Assembly: GCF_030272615.1 (NCBI RefSeq)
Contig: NC_081415.1
Coordinates: 266,791,425-266,855,424 of the forward strand
Direction of reading: 5' to 3'
DNA from: Cryptomeria japonica
Taxonomy: Eukaryota > Streptophyta > Pinopsida > Cupressales > Cupressaceae
Length of the DNA: 64,000 nt
In this document: positions 21,557-32,652 of the stretch, one piece after another
Numbering within the stretch: position 1 is the stretch's first letter
Layout: every line of letters starts with the position of its first letter
Translations under genes and position numbers: made by a program
The notes under the pieces: model-generated
The model's database searches: none
The model's input: the letters and a program-made list of their open reading frames with translations, nothing else
What the model was told of the DNA's origin: nothing

Positions 21557-22459
21557 TTACTTTAGCTGGTGAAATGATGCAACACACTTGTCTTCCCATC
21601 TGAAAAGTATGTTCTTATGTAGCAGATGATTTAATGATAGACTTTTATCTGCTAATAGGGCTATGAATTTCCTAATGGATTGTAGTCGTCCTTGTAGAGA
21701 TCTAAGTTGGCTAATGTTCTTGGGAGGTGGCATCTCCATGATGGCCTGTACCTTCACTGAATCTACTTCAATGCCCTTTGCAGACACAATGTAGCCTAAT
21801 AGTTTGCCTGATGTGACCCCAAAGACACACTTCTTAGGGTTTAGACTAACCTTGAACTGTTCTAATCTTTGAAAGATTTTATCTAATATACCTAGGTGTT
21901 CTGCCCAGGTGTATAATTTAGCCAGTAAATCATCCACATAGTCCTCCATGAAGGTATACATCATATCATGGAAGATTGTCGTCATGGCTCTTTGATAAGT
22001 TTCCCCAGCATTCTTTAAGCCAAAAGGCATGATGTTCCAACAATACGTTCCCCATGGATAGGTGAATGCAGCTTTATCTTGATCCTTTAGAAATATCTTG
22101 ATTTGATTATAGCCAGATAAACCATCCATTAATGATAGCATTGCATGGATTGTTGTTAGCTCCACAATTATGTCGATGTTGGGCAAAGGAAAGTCATTCT
22201 TTGGGCATGCTTTGTTGACATTTCTAAAATCTGTGCATATTCTGATGCTTCTGTCCATTTTTTAAGCTAGTACAATGTTTGAAATCCATTTAGCATAGTC
22301 TATAGGTTGAATGAATCCGACGTCTAATAACTTCTTTAGTTCAGCTTTGACCATTAATGCCACATGCGGATTCATCTTTCTTAATTTTTGTTTGATTGGC
22401 TTAGCTCCTGGAGCAATAGATAAATGACACATGATCAGGTTCAGATCTATTCTGGGCAT
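21557..22459 (-). pseudogene. pol: Tat reverse transcriptase (one stop, YVDD kept)
   Basis: Two in-frame pieces, 22262-22459 and 21557-22258, are split by a single TAA at 22259-22261 where Lys is expected. Motifs in order: KKLLDVGFIQPI, RICTDFRNVNKACPK, PLPNIDIIVE, LSLMDGLSGYNQI, WNIMPFGLKNAGETYQRAM, the catalytic YVDD in FMEDYVDDLLAK, then LNPKKCVFGV, GKLLGYIVSAKGIEVD and LQSLQGRLQ-like text. This is the best-kept domain of the composite. It copied the genomic RNA into DNA. Confidence 0.95.
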
Positions 22460-24408
22460 ATCAGCATAGGACCAAGCAAAATTGATTTTCTTTTCTTTGA
22501 AGAATCTGATAAACTCTGGTTGTTCCTCTTATGTCAATGGTTCTGCTAGGTGTATGTTTTTAGTTGTTGCTTCTATACTGATGTTTATTGATTAAGTTGG
22601 CTCAATCAATATGGGTGACATTTCTTGATAATGTTTTGGAAGAGTGTCAAGTCTCCCATCCTTAGGTGTCTTAAAAAGGTTTTCACCCTCAGATGCATCC
22701 TTTATTTTGACTTTTTTGTGATCTAGTGTTGCCATTGACTAGTTTTCAGCATTAGATCTTTTGTTTTTTCATTTTTATGACTGAGAGACTCGGCAATCTC
22801 CTGATTGCAAATATCATTATTTTGTTCACTGGTAGAACATGTTTCAGGTTGACTATACATAGATACTAGACAATGGACTCATCATCTGGGAAAATAGGTA
22901 TATCATGGTGTTTAGGTTCTTCCTAGTCTATGAGATCAGGAAATACGAGTGATAAAGAGTCATTTTGTGGGTCGAGATCGGTTGTGGTAAGTGTCATGAT
23001 AGATGTAGCATTATAGTTGTTTGGGATGTTAGTTAGGTTAATGATATTGTCAAGGTCTTCGATGGTATCATCTTTGGTGTAGACATGTTCGTAGTGTTGT
23101 TGCTTGTTCTCCTTAGCCTCGTAGATATATTGTTATCTGAATTCAAGTGATTGAGACTATGTGCCTTGTCCCTCCTGAGAAAGGGGTGTGTGTGAATGGA
23201 TAGTACCTTCCTCGACATTCTTAGTAATATTTGAACAACTACCCCATTCATAGTCATTAGAATCAGTTTCATAAGTATTGTCCTAGAGTCTCTCACTGCT
23301 GCTAACAGGTATGTTGTAGGGTGAGAAAAGATCTCTGATAGTTGATACCAGTCTTGTATTTTTCTCTGATTCAGAATCAGAGCCTTCTTGTACCCTTTTC
23401 TTTTGTTCATACACTGTTTCTCCTTGGAGAGTAATGATTTCTTCGGGTGGTGACTCTGCCTTGTTTTGAATAGGTTCATGTACATGATGCACTTTCTTGT
23501 AAGATGCTTCTTCCCTTTGAATGGCTAGTTCCTCTTGTCATTTCTCTTTTTCTTGGTGTTCTCACTCTTTCCTTGTTGTTTCTATTGCTTGGTGTAGTGC
23601 CTCTTGCCATGAGTTCTCATTGTATTTATTTTTTGTTTTCCACTGAGGTATTGATATTTGTTTTGTTTTTGCCTAGGTGGTATGCTGTGTCCATACCCTA
23701 GTCCTGTTTTGTCTTGTGAAAATTGTGAAGGAGGTTCTAGTGGTTCTGTAATGCCTTCTTGACGCTTTCCTATATGTCCTTTTCCATTGTATCCCATCTA
23801 TTGCATGATTCAGAATCCTTTTCCATATTGTTGTGTTGGTATGGCCACCTCTAGAGTAGTAGCTTTGACCTCTTCCTCATCCTAGTATAGCCAACTAAGG
23901 ATGTCTTTCTCTTCTAATTCATTTGCTAGTGTGCCCAATTCGATAAATTTTCCATCAAACTTGGTGATGGGTTGTGTTTCTTGATGTGTCGATACAAAAG
24001 TTTGTCCATGAGATTTTGGTGATGTTGGTAATTTTGATAGACATATGGGTTCGAAAGAGTATTCTCGCATGCCTTGATCTTTGATTTTCATCTTTTGTTT
24101 GAAGTCCATGGATAAAGACTTGATTTTTTCTTGATGATGATCTAATGCTGAGGAAGCCAAAGCTTCCCTATTGTGTGGAACCAAGATGTCTTGAGATGCC
24201 CCCATAGCATTACAATGTTGAAAAGGGTTATTATCAACAGATATTGAAATTTCTTGCCCTTTATACAAGAATTTGACACACTAATGGTATGTTGAAGGCA
24301 CTGCTTGCATTTCATGTATCCAAGGACGACCCAATAGAATATTGTATGTTAAGTCTAAGACTTGGCACATAGTGTCCCTTTGTATTGGTCCTACCTGAAT
24401 AGGTAGTA
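22460..24408 (-). pseudogene. pol: Tat linker between protease and RT, with G-patch-like motif
   Basis: This long region is broken by stops. Minus-strand translation of 23582-23880 contains GYNGKGHIGKRQEGI...PPSQFSQDKTGLGYG, which fits a G-patch (glycine-rich, GxGxG, then GLGY). 23882-24268 (KFDGKFIELGTLANELEEKDILSWLY) and 23033-23485 are poorly conserved, acidic or Gln/Ser-rich. G-patch domains occur next to protease in some retroelements and bind nucleic acid. I infer the same here; the domain call needs a profile search. Confidence 0.6.
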
Positions 24409-24864
24409 TCATTGTTCCTTTGGATGACCTTTCTTCATCCTCATAGGCCTTGATGGTGATCCTCTTGTTTGGTTCAATAGATTACTCAGAAAAGCCCAAT
24501 GCACAGTACAGATATTGAAACCAACTCCCCCATCTATTAACACTCTTTTATCTTGATGTTTATAGACTAAGACTTCGATAAGGAGTAGAGTGTTATGCGA
24601 ATGATTCAAGGAGACATTATCATGTTCGAAAAAGGTAAGGTTATGAGGCGTTGTCATATGAGCCACCATGGCTTGGAATTTATCAATGTCCAGATCTTGA
24701 GGAATGTTTGTTTCAACCAGTGCTTGTTCCAAGATGTCCTTATGTTTTAGTGAGAGTTTGAGTAACTTGAGTATGGATATTTGAGCAGGAGTTCTCCGCA
24801 ATTGATCAATGAAATTATATTGAGTCTTGGGGATATTGGTGGATGTTGATGTATGCCCTTTCAA
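24409..24864 (-). pseudogene. pol: Tat aspartic protease
   Basis: The translation includes LVETNIPQDLDIDKFQAMVAHM, NHSHNTLLLIEVLVYKHQDKRVLIDGGVGFNIC. The IDGG..NIC motif is the retropepsin active-site loop in its Tat form (D[DG]G.S.NI); the usual Ser/Thr after DG is Gly. A stop follows near SRPMRMKKG. It processed the gag-pol polyprotein. Confidence 0.75.
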
Positions 24865-27138
24865 GACATATTTTTTGAGCCCTGGTTGTCACATTGATTG
24901 ATGCATGCTCTTGTTTGTTCTTGATTTTATGACATTTTTTTGTTGCCATCAGTCGATATGTGATTGATGGTGTTATTGTACAAGTGATTTATATGAGCTC
25001 CTCCGATATCATTTGATGATGAAGCTTCTCCCTTGTTGTAATTTGGAAGAGGATTTTTAAAGGCATCATGGTCACCATATGTTTTGAGACCATCAACTAT
25101 TAAATCACTTCTATCGATCATATCTTGAATGATGGTCTTAAGCCTCATGCAATAATTTGTGTGATGCCTTATGTTGCAATGAAAATAATAGAAATGTGAG
25201 TCATTCCACCAAGGTGGTTTGACCTGGGGTTCAAAGTTGTTTATGACCGGAAATGTGATAATTTTGTTTGCCAGAAGTTATTGAAACGTTGATTCTAAGG
25301 TTTTCCCTAATGGTGTGTAGATACGTCTATTCGGGAAAGTGTTGGTGTTACCTCCTTGGTTTGTATTATTCCCTTGGTTAGGATTTTTTCCTTGGTTATT
25401 TTTGTTGCCTTGGGGTATTGTTGTTGGTGTTTGAAATTGAAGATCCTTGATTGGTATTTTGTGGATAAGTGTTAGTGCCTTGATTAACACTTTTTTTTAT
25501 TTTTGTTAGATTGTGGATTACCTAATAAAGCTAATATTGTTTGTTTGGCCTTCATATCATTAGCATCAACTCCTCCATCATTAAAAACATTTTTTTTTCT
25601 TGTCCAAAATCTGGATTTGTCTAAAGTGTGTTTGATGAGTTAGTTCCTTCCTTAAAGAATTTCAATGTTCATTTCTTGATGCAAGCTTCCTCTACTTGGA
25701 TTATGTTTTCTATCAATTTGGAAAAATATGGTATGCATTGGAGTTTGAGTTGATAATTCATCTCACTATTTAGATTATTGATAAAGATCTCCATCTTTTC
25801 CTTTTCAGGCATGTCTCAAGGATATCTTGAAACCATGTGTCTCCAATGCTGAAGAAACACCATGAATGTCTCATTGTTCTTTTGTTTGGTGTTACATACA
25901 TCCAGCATGGTGATTGCATGTTGAATATTATAGGATTATTGTGTGATAAATTTGTTTACCAACTCATCAAATGATCTGATGGGAGGTGTAATTTTAGACA
26001 ACCACTCCATTGTTTGCCCCGCCAAACTTCTTGGGAATAGCCTCACTAAGTAAGTGTCATCGTGAGAAAACTCTAGGCTTATGGTAAAAAATTGTTGAAC
26101 ATGATCACAGGGATCACTTTTACCATCATACTTGTCATACTTTAGTATATCTGAATTTGGGGGAAAAGGTACCATGTTTAATCTCATATTAAAAGGATAA
26201 GGACATATCTCATCCAAGGAGTATCGCACTGTGGTCCCTTGTTGCATGTTCTGCATTTACCTTTGCAACATTTGGATTTGTTGTGTAAGAGCGACCATGG
26301 GTGAATTTGAACGTTGAGGGAGAGCTTTCTCCCTTTCATTAAGATTATCCCGAGTTCAGGAATGGTTGTGTTTGGGGGTGTTATTTTGTTCATGTATGAT
26401 TTCCGGGTTGTGTGTTTCTTCTTCTCTTTGTTGGTCTTAATAGGTGTAATTTCTAGACCTTGTTCTAAAAATTCATTCATCTACATTTCTTAATTTTTCA
26501 GTATTAAAATCTTTAGGAAGTCTAACTCCTTTTCTAGTTAGCATGAGTATATATTTTTCCTCGTCTACTTCAATAAGTCTTTCCATGAGCCTTTGGAATG
26601 AGGGGTTTTCTTGACACTCTTGGAGAAGTTCCTCGGTGATCTTTGTATCTCCCATATTAGCATACTCATCAAAAGGGTTGGATAATCTACAACCTATACT
26701 TGATTCTGGTTGTGATTCCCTTTGTTTGTTTCTCTGAGAGTGAGTCACAATGGGCATTTAGTAAATTTCCACCATGATGAATTCTTCATTTTCTATGGGA
26801 GTTATGGGTGGTGTTGGTGGTTCGGGTTGAGCTTCATTATATGTGATACAAAACTATGGTAATAAAGTGGGGTTGATCTTTCCTCCTCGATTTAGGCATT
26901 GGTTGAACATCACTTTCTGAATATAAGCTCTATTTCTCAAAGGTTCTTTGTCAAACATGTTTGTTTTGCCTTGGATATACAATCGCATGTGACACAAGAA
27001 TGCATGATGTGATGCAAAGAGTTGATTGATATAGAGAAACTTATTCCTTTTTGCAAGTGTCTTAGAACTAGGTTGTCTCTTCTTCAACTTAGTTTTGTGA
27101 TGAAGACTTGTTCTTCTCAAAATATGAGGAGTGGTCAT
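24865..27138 (-). pseudogene. gag: Tat gag (capsid and zinc-finger-like region)
   Basis: gag probably starts at the ATG at 27138 (MTTPHILRR), since 26854-27138 and 26473-26757 are in the same frame with stops between. The capsid region (25936-26256) has PFPPNSDILKYDKYDGKSDPCDHV, QTMEWLSKI and FDELVNKFITQ, typical of the Tat Retrotrans_gag domain. Near 25150-25200 a CH..H..C stretch (FHCNIRHHTNYCMRLK) resembles the family's zinc-binding site. Asn/Gln-rich text (25278-25490) precedes it. Stops and frame changes break it. Gag forms the virus-like particle. Confidence 0.88.
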
Positions 27139-27590
27139 ACACGAATGATCAATGGTTTCCTTTGATGTTGGATTGTGATACTTTGTTTAAAAACTCAAGC
27201 TTACTTTATCAAGTAGAGGTTTAGTTAGATTCACCATGACAAAGTGTGTCAAATGATATGGATAAAAGTCTCCAGATATGGAAACTTGATTTGACAACTT
27301 AAGGATTAAACTTGGTATGTTGTTTTGATAGAATCCGCTAGATGGTGAAATTTTGATCAATGTTATGATACTGCCTGATTTTGGTTGGATGAAGTCTTAT
27401 CATGAGCTATTTTAGGATTTGAAAAATTTTGTTCTAAGGATGCTTGTTTGATATTGGAATTTCTTTCTTGGATAATCTGATTCAGATTTGGACTGCTGTG
27501 TTTGACAAAAGACCCAAAAGGGTATTCAGGATTGTTGATGAAAATTTTCTAAAAGGTCCGATCAGCTCTTTGTTTTTCTGGGTTTTGAAT

Positions 27591-27972
27591 ATGCACTAAG
27601 ATATAGATTGGATGCAATAATAAATGTTCTATATGCGCCATAGAAATCTCTCTATGTGCTAAGCTACCTCTTCTACACACTAACTAAGATTTGTTTGAAA
27701 CTATTTTGATTGGAAAGGTTCCGCGCTAATATGTCCCTGAAAAGCGCTAGTGTTTGAGCTGAATGCGCTAAGATATATCTCTTACATGCTAAGTTGATGT
27801 TAAAATGCGTTAGGCTAGTATCACAAAGCGCTACTGGAAGTTTACTTGGTCTGAAACTGGTTATGCACTAATGTGAAGGCTGAGAGTGCTATATCTTGGT
27901 TTATATGCGCTACAGAATGGTTGATATGCCCTAGGAAGTTACTCGTATGCGCTAAGCTGCCCTGATTTCTTT
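27591..27972. repeat. Leader cluster 1 of the ATGCGCTAA motif
   Basis: About 14 copies of ATGCGCTAA or one- to two-base variants lie about 20-40 bp apart (for example near 27591, 27633, 27722, 27742, 27763, 27785, 27805, 27827, 27862, 27905, 27925, 27946). Many variants differ by C/T or G/A at the CG, as expected from decay of methylated cytosine. The same cluster is present in the second unit at about 10291-10690. Confidence 0.8.
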
Positions 27973-29480
27973 GATCCTGTCATTTTAGGATTTTTAACAC
28001 TTGTATTTTTAATGGATGATTTTTTGAAAAATAAATTGCAAACACGACACACAAAAGAGATAACAAATTTTGCATATGCTAGACAAATAGTGCATGTTCT
28101 GTGAGGATGTGTTCAAATCCTCGATGTTTTCACAGGTTTAGATAACAAGTAAGACAAATAAAATATACTCTTTATTGAAGGGTCGTCAACAATATCATAG
28201 CCCACTAGTCTCGATACTCCGTCAGCTCAAACAGTCGTGTCACCCCCTACGGGGCACCCGATTTTTTGTCTTTTACCATAAATTAACTCAAAGTGAATTT
28301 CTTCACAATTGAGTAGTTATTTTGGGAGATATATGGTGAGTGATCTTGGGGCGGATTCTTCCCCACCTATGCACTATGATATTGAAGATGTTTGGATACT
28401 GACTGGGCTCAAATTTTCTAGTGCTAAGGTTTTTGATCAGGCTTTGGTTCGGTCTTCAGTGATAAATTCCCTCAAGAGGCTTCCCAACCTTTAGAACAAA
28501 GGCTTTACGTATCTTAAGGATATTGGGGGAAGGCTAATCACTGAGCAAAACCATTGAAGGGGACTTTCGTCAGCCTCCACTTTTGATTATAGTGGGTTGG
28601 AACACTTGGCGATAAAGTCATTTCCCACTTTGGTCGTTCCCCTCTTACCGACCATTAATGGTGCTCTAAGAGCAACTCAGGAGGGCAAGCCTGCCAAAGG
28701 ATTTAATTGCTTGAAATAAAGAAAGCATGAAAGAGTGGTTTGGCTTTTTGGTCACCAAGTTAAGGGGAGAGCATATACCTTCCACTTTGAAGACAAGGCA
28801 AACAAGATTCTTTTTATCCTTCAAGGCAATGATTTGCTAACTTCTATTTGGAGATTTTCCTCCAAAAAGAAAGGTGTTCTTTTTAACTTTGTATATCAAT
28901 GATTTTCTATTTAAAAATTGGAAATCCTAGTCAACAAAACAAATCGTAAATTTTGGTCAACAAAAGTAAAGTTGATAAATGAAAAATTTCTCTATTGCCT
29001 TGCACAAAAATAAAGACAAGGTTCTTTTTATTCTTTGCGATAATAAAAATGGATCCTTTTATGCACCAAAGGAAGGTGAAGTTCTTTATCCCTTTGGAAA
29101 CTGAGAAGGAAATTTGTTTTGTTTCTTTTAAACCCAAATTGAAGTGTTTTCCTAACTTGCAAGAAAAAAAATCATTTTGTTGTTCTTTTTAATCCAATCA
29201 ATGAAGTTCTTTTTATAACCTAAAGGAAGATGTTGTAGATTTTAAACCCAAAAAGACAATTGATATTCTTTCCAAACTTATAGAAAAGTGAATTCTTTTT
29301 ACTTTAACTAGAAAGTTAAAAGAACTAAAATTCCTATCTTAACTTAGTCCAAACCTGCAAGAAAATGGTTAGCTACCTGCAAGAAGAAAGTTAGTAAAAA
29401 AACCCAAAATCTGATGTGGGCTTACACAAGCCTAAAATTATTTTCCCTCGGTTAAAGTTTAGTGTTTTTCTTTGTTACAG

Positions 29481-29745
29481 TCATGCACTAAATAGTGGCA
29501 CACATGCGCTACAAGAATTCACCAAAGCCCTAATAAAAGGTTCCAGTGTGCTACTCTAGTTACTGGTTGCGCTACGTTGTTTGTTCCAATATGCGGAGTA
29601 AAAACCAAAACATTATTCGCTAACATAAAGTCTAGATGCACCAAGGAATGGGTCTCATGCACTAAAAAATGTACCAGAAGTGTTAATAAAAGGTTTCAAA
29701 GCACTGACAAAAGGTTCCAATGCACCAAAAATATATTTCTGTATG
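29481..29745. repeat. Leader cluster 2 of the ATGCGCTAA motif
   Basis: A second cluster of the same motif lies beside the PBS, with ATGCACTAA, ATGCGCTAC, GTGCTAC, TTGCGCTAC, TTCGCTAA, ATGCACTAA and related words. Its duplicate lies at about 12160-12410 in the second unit. Confidence 0.75.
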
Positions 29746-29793
29746 CTTGCAATCTTTGTCCTGTATCAAAAACGATAAGATTAATGGGGTCTT

Positions 29794-29811
29794 GCCCCAC
29801 GGTGGGCGCCA
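29794..29811 (-). other. Primer-binding site of the complete Tat unit
   Basis: The reverse complement reads TGGCGCCCACCGTGGGGC, four bases from the CA end of LTR1. It is identical to the site of element A at 1963-1980. Confidence 0.88.
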
Positions 29812-29815
29812 TAAA

Positions 29816-31280
29816 TGTGTGTGGGAAATGTAGGTGATAGAAACATAAAAGTTTGATTCCAAAGTGTCCACGCACCAATGAGACTCTTGGTGCAAGTTAT
29901 AGGAGCTATATCAAATAGCTCAACTTCCCAAGGGGTGTCCCATTGTTCTCTATCTCATAGGATCCCTCAAGTTAATGTTTTTGCTCCCAGATCACTGAGC
30001 AAAGTGACTTAGGAATGACAACTCCAAGAATGAGTGATGTTTGATTAATTTAGCATGAATGCATTCCTAGATAAGCATGATATTAAATCTATGATGATTT
30101 AAACTAGCATAAAAGATGATGATAAGATAACGGATTGGTGAACTTATCCTAGCATGATATACTAGTCTAACATGGATATGCTATGATATTTAAAATTACT
30201 TCTAAAATGCTATTAAGATGATTTTTATCAAAGAGAGGCTAAATGCTTAGTAAAATGACTATAAATTAGATGCATGAAACTTTGATATCTCAAAATGAGA
30301 GAATGAGAGCTCTATTTAGAGGGAAAAATAGGGCAATGGATAGTCAAGATTGGATAATCTTAACAAGGGCCAGGATTGAAAGTTATCAATCCATGTTCAC
30401 AATTCTCACCAATGAAATGGTGGCAATTGTCAACAAGAGGTTGCTTGAGAGGAGATAAAAGCAGCATTAAATTCTTGAGAAGACATGAAGGTTACCTTAG
30501 GAGGTAAGGGTTAAGGTTAGGTTAGAATTATCCATTGGATAAAGCTTTTACCCAAAGGATAAATTCTTGTGCAAGGGTTAAAGGGATAACCAAGGTTAAA
30601 GCCATGAATGCTTGATGAGACCCTTAGGTTAGATGGGGGTTGAGTTAGAGAGAAAGTCTCTAGTCATGCAAGAAGGTTGAGTTAACCATTAATGGTTATG
30701 TAAGAGCCTTTAATGGTTTGGACGACTCTGAGGGTTAACTTGTTGAGGACATAAACCCTTTAATGGTTTTCAAAGACTTTTGAGGCTTTGAGTTGTGACT
30801 TCCCTTTGCTTAGGAATGTGACAATATTTAGAAGATGGATTATTCTAAATTGGAAGGGATTAGAAGAATTTAGAAAGGGATTTAGGAGGCAAGTGGGAGA
30901 TGTAGGAAAATGCAAGTGGATGGAGGAGGATTTTAATTAAAATAAATTACTTTATCTCAACAAAAATAGAAGCAACTTGCATAAATACAAGTGAGGGATT
31001 AAAATAAATAAATTAGATTTATTTATTTGCAAGGATCAATTTAATTAAATGTAAATGTAATTAAAAGGGGAGAAATGGGGATTAATTAAATAAAGTGATT
31101 CATTTAATTAAAGGCTAGAAAAGGCTTAGGTGAACTTAATTAAATAAATTGAGTAACTTATTTAATCAAATAGATGAATGCGGAGAAATTAATTAAATAA
31201 AATTTAATTAATAGGAGGAATGGGTTTAAAATAAATGTTAAATATTCATTTAGGAAAGTGGTCAGATTTATACGTCTATA
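29816..31280 (-). repeat. LTR1 (5' LTR) of the Tat composite (1465 bp)
   Basis: It runs TGTGTGTGGG...ACGTCTATA on the + strand and aligns to LTR2 with scattered changes. The expected terminal CA reads TA, a likely C-to-T change. The target duplication GAACT follows at 31281-31285. The short + ORF at 30270-30458 has no recognisable features. Confidence 0.92.
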
Positions 31281-31788
31281 GAACTAATCTTTACTATGCA
31301 ATCAAAATTTGCATGACACATCCCTTATGCCATAGCCAAATTTCATCAATTTGAGCAATAAAACAAGTCTTCTCATCGGAGTTCAAATGGAACATATCTC
31401 CTTTGGTTTGATTTCCAGATGCAATTTTCAATACAGATTTATTGATAATCTTGCATTTTCCATCTTTGAATTTTAAATGAAATCCTTTATCCACCATCTA
31501 TCCTATACTCAAGAGAGTATGCTTCAAACTTTCAACATAATAAACATTGATAGTATTGTTCTTACCATCCAAGGATATTGTTCCTTTTCTTTTGATCTTG
31601 CATGTCTTGTTGTCTCCAAATCTGACTAGTCCACCATCAAATCCTTGCAGAGTTAGGAACTTCCTCTTATCACTGGTCATGTGGTGTGAGCAACCACTAT
31701 CTATAAACCATTCATCTTTCTCTTCAATTTTAGCATCTAGGGCTTTCTCCTCAGTATGAGTTGTATCTTTTGGCAATTGCCACTCATT
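31281..31788 (-). pseudogene. pol: Copia-1 protease end and pre-integrase region
   Basis: 31498-31788 encodes the copia protease: KDEWFIDSGCSHHMT (catalytic DSG kept) and FGDNKTCKIKRKGTISL, ending at LKHTLLSIG before a stop. 31294-31497 carries the pre-integrase part with IWLWHK and, in a second frame after a one-base deletion, the CHANFD histidine/cysteine half of the integrase finger. The domain continues at 8788 after the nested Tat insertion. Confidence 0.92.
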
Positions 31789-32652
31789 TGACTAGTTTTA
31801 TATGTTGTCATTGATGGAAACATGTTCCAACTTTCATTCCTTGGTTTGGCTTGTTCAGCAGCACCGACATGTATCTTCACCGGTAGGAAGGATTCTATGG
31901 GTATCAACATTGGAGGCCGACATGACTTACAAATAGGATACCGGTATAGGAGGCTGACATCATTGGGAGATCAGGCAATCCTCAATTGATTTTGATATTT
32001 ATGTATATATGTAATTGAGCCAACATGTGTATTCATTTTGCAATTATCTATGTAGGCCAACATGATTCATGAAGGATTGTTAGGGTATATAGGTCAGTTG
32101 ATTAGATCATTTTTGAAATAGAAAAAGGGTAATGAGGATTTGTAATGTGAAGATCTATATATGAGGATATTTATGTACGTAAGAGGTTATTCCGGTAAGG
32201 GTTTAGGGTTTCATAACCGGAACAATTAGAGCTTGAATCAGAAACTCAATCAGGCATAGCAAATGCATTAAATGAGTTCAGTTTTATGTTTTGTTATTCA
32301 GAGTGATTGTAGTCAGTGAGACTCTTTTGTGTTGAGCAATGTGCTCTAGGCTGTAAGCCTTCATGCATGTGCAGGCCCCCATATTATGTAATATCTCTTC
32401 ATATGGCCTGTGGATTGATATTGTGGGTCACAAATCCTATCGTGGTTTTTCCTCTTTGAGGTTTTCCACATATAATTCTCTGTGTTATGGTATTCATTTG
32501 TATGATTGGATTTTTAATTTCTTTACTTCTTTCAATTTTATATGTACTAGTATACCAATTTGTGAATGCATGTTATAATAAGGTTAAAATTGAATATTCT
32601 GGTAAAACGCTGATTCACCATCCCCTCTCAGTGTTCTTGGATTCCAATAGTA
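31789..32652 (+). mobile_element. Solo LTR nested in Copia-1 (864 bp)
   Basis: The 5-bp target duplication TCATT flanks it (31784-31788 and 32653-32657). It starts TGACTAGTTTTA and ends CCAATAGTA (CA likely mutated to TA). It contains GTTGTCATTGATGG and the CCCCTCTCAGTGTTCTTGGA end typical of copia LTRs in this window. Removing it restores the reading frame of Copia-1 between the PNLFN and WQLPKD codons. No internal region remains, so it is a solo LTR. Confidence 0.85.

Larger units (their letters stand above)
27139..29815 (-). other. Tat leader (5' untranslated region), about 2.7 kb
   Basis: This is a long non-coding leader between the PBS and the gag ATG. It carries motif clusters at 27591-27972 and 29481-29745 and a block (28588-28745, starting TATAGTGGGTTGG) shared with the leader of element A. 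Small ORFs here (28309-28494 and 28995-29192 on +, 28931-29137 and 29683-29895 on -) overlap each other in opposite strands and are regarded as chance. Long leaders are usual in Tat elements; some hold an ORF1, but none is clear here. Confidence 0.75.
8794..31280 (-). mobile_element. Tat-lineage Ty3/gypsy tandem composite (22.5 kb)
   Basis: A single 5-bp target duplication, GAACT, flanks the whole block (8789-8793 and 31281-31285). Read on the minus strand it holds LTR1 (29816-31280), PBS, leader, gag, pol, antisense PMD ORF, PPT, LTR2 (12494-13944), a second PBS, leader and gag fragment (9065-12493), and then only the terminal 269 bp of LTR3 (8794-9062). The complete unit from LTR1 to LTR2 is 18,787 bp, in the size range of Ogre/Tat elements. 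Two RNase H domains in pol and the antisense extra ORF support the Tat lineage. Confidence 0.9.

Noticed and set aside
27591-27972. Repeated short motif considered as a CRISPR-like or satellite array
   Set aside because: Repeats are short and variable, spacing is irregular, and the locus is inside a eukaryotic retrotransposon leader.
28309-29192. Small + strand ORFs in the Tat leader and their duplicates at 11430-11970
   Set aside because: The two copies of the leader do not keep the same frames open, and the strand is opposite to the element; chance is more likely.
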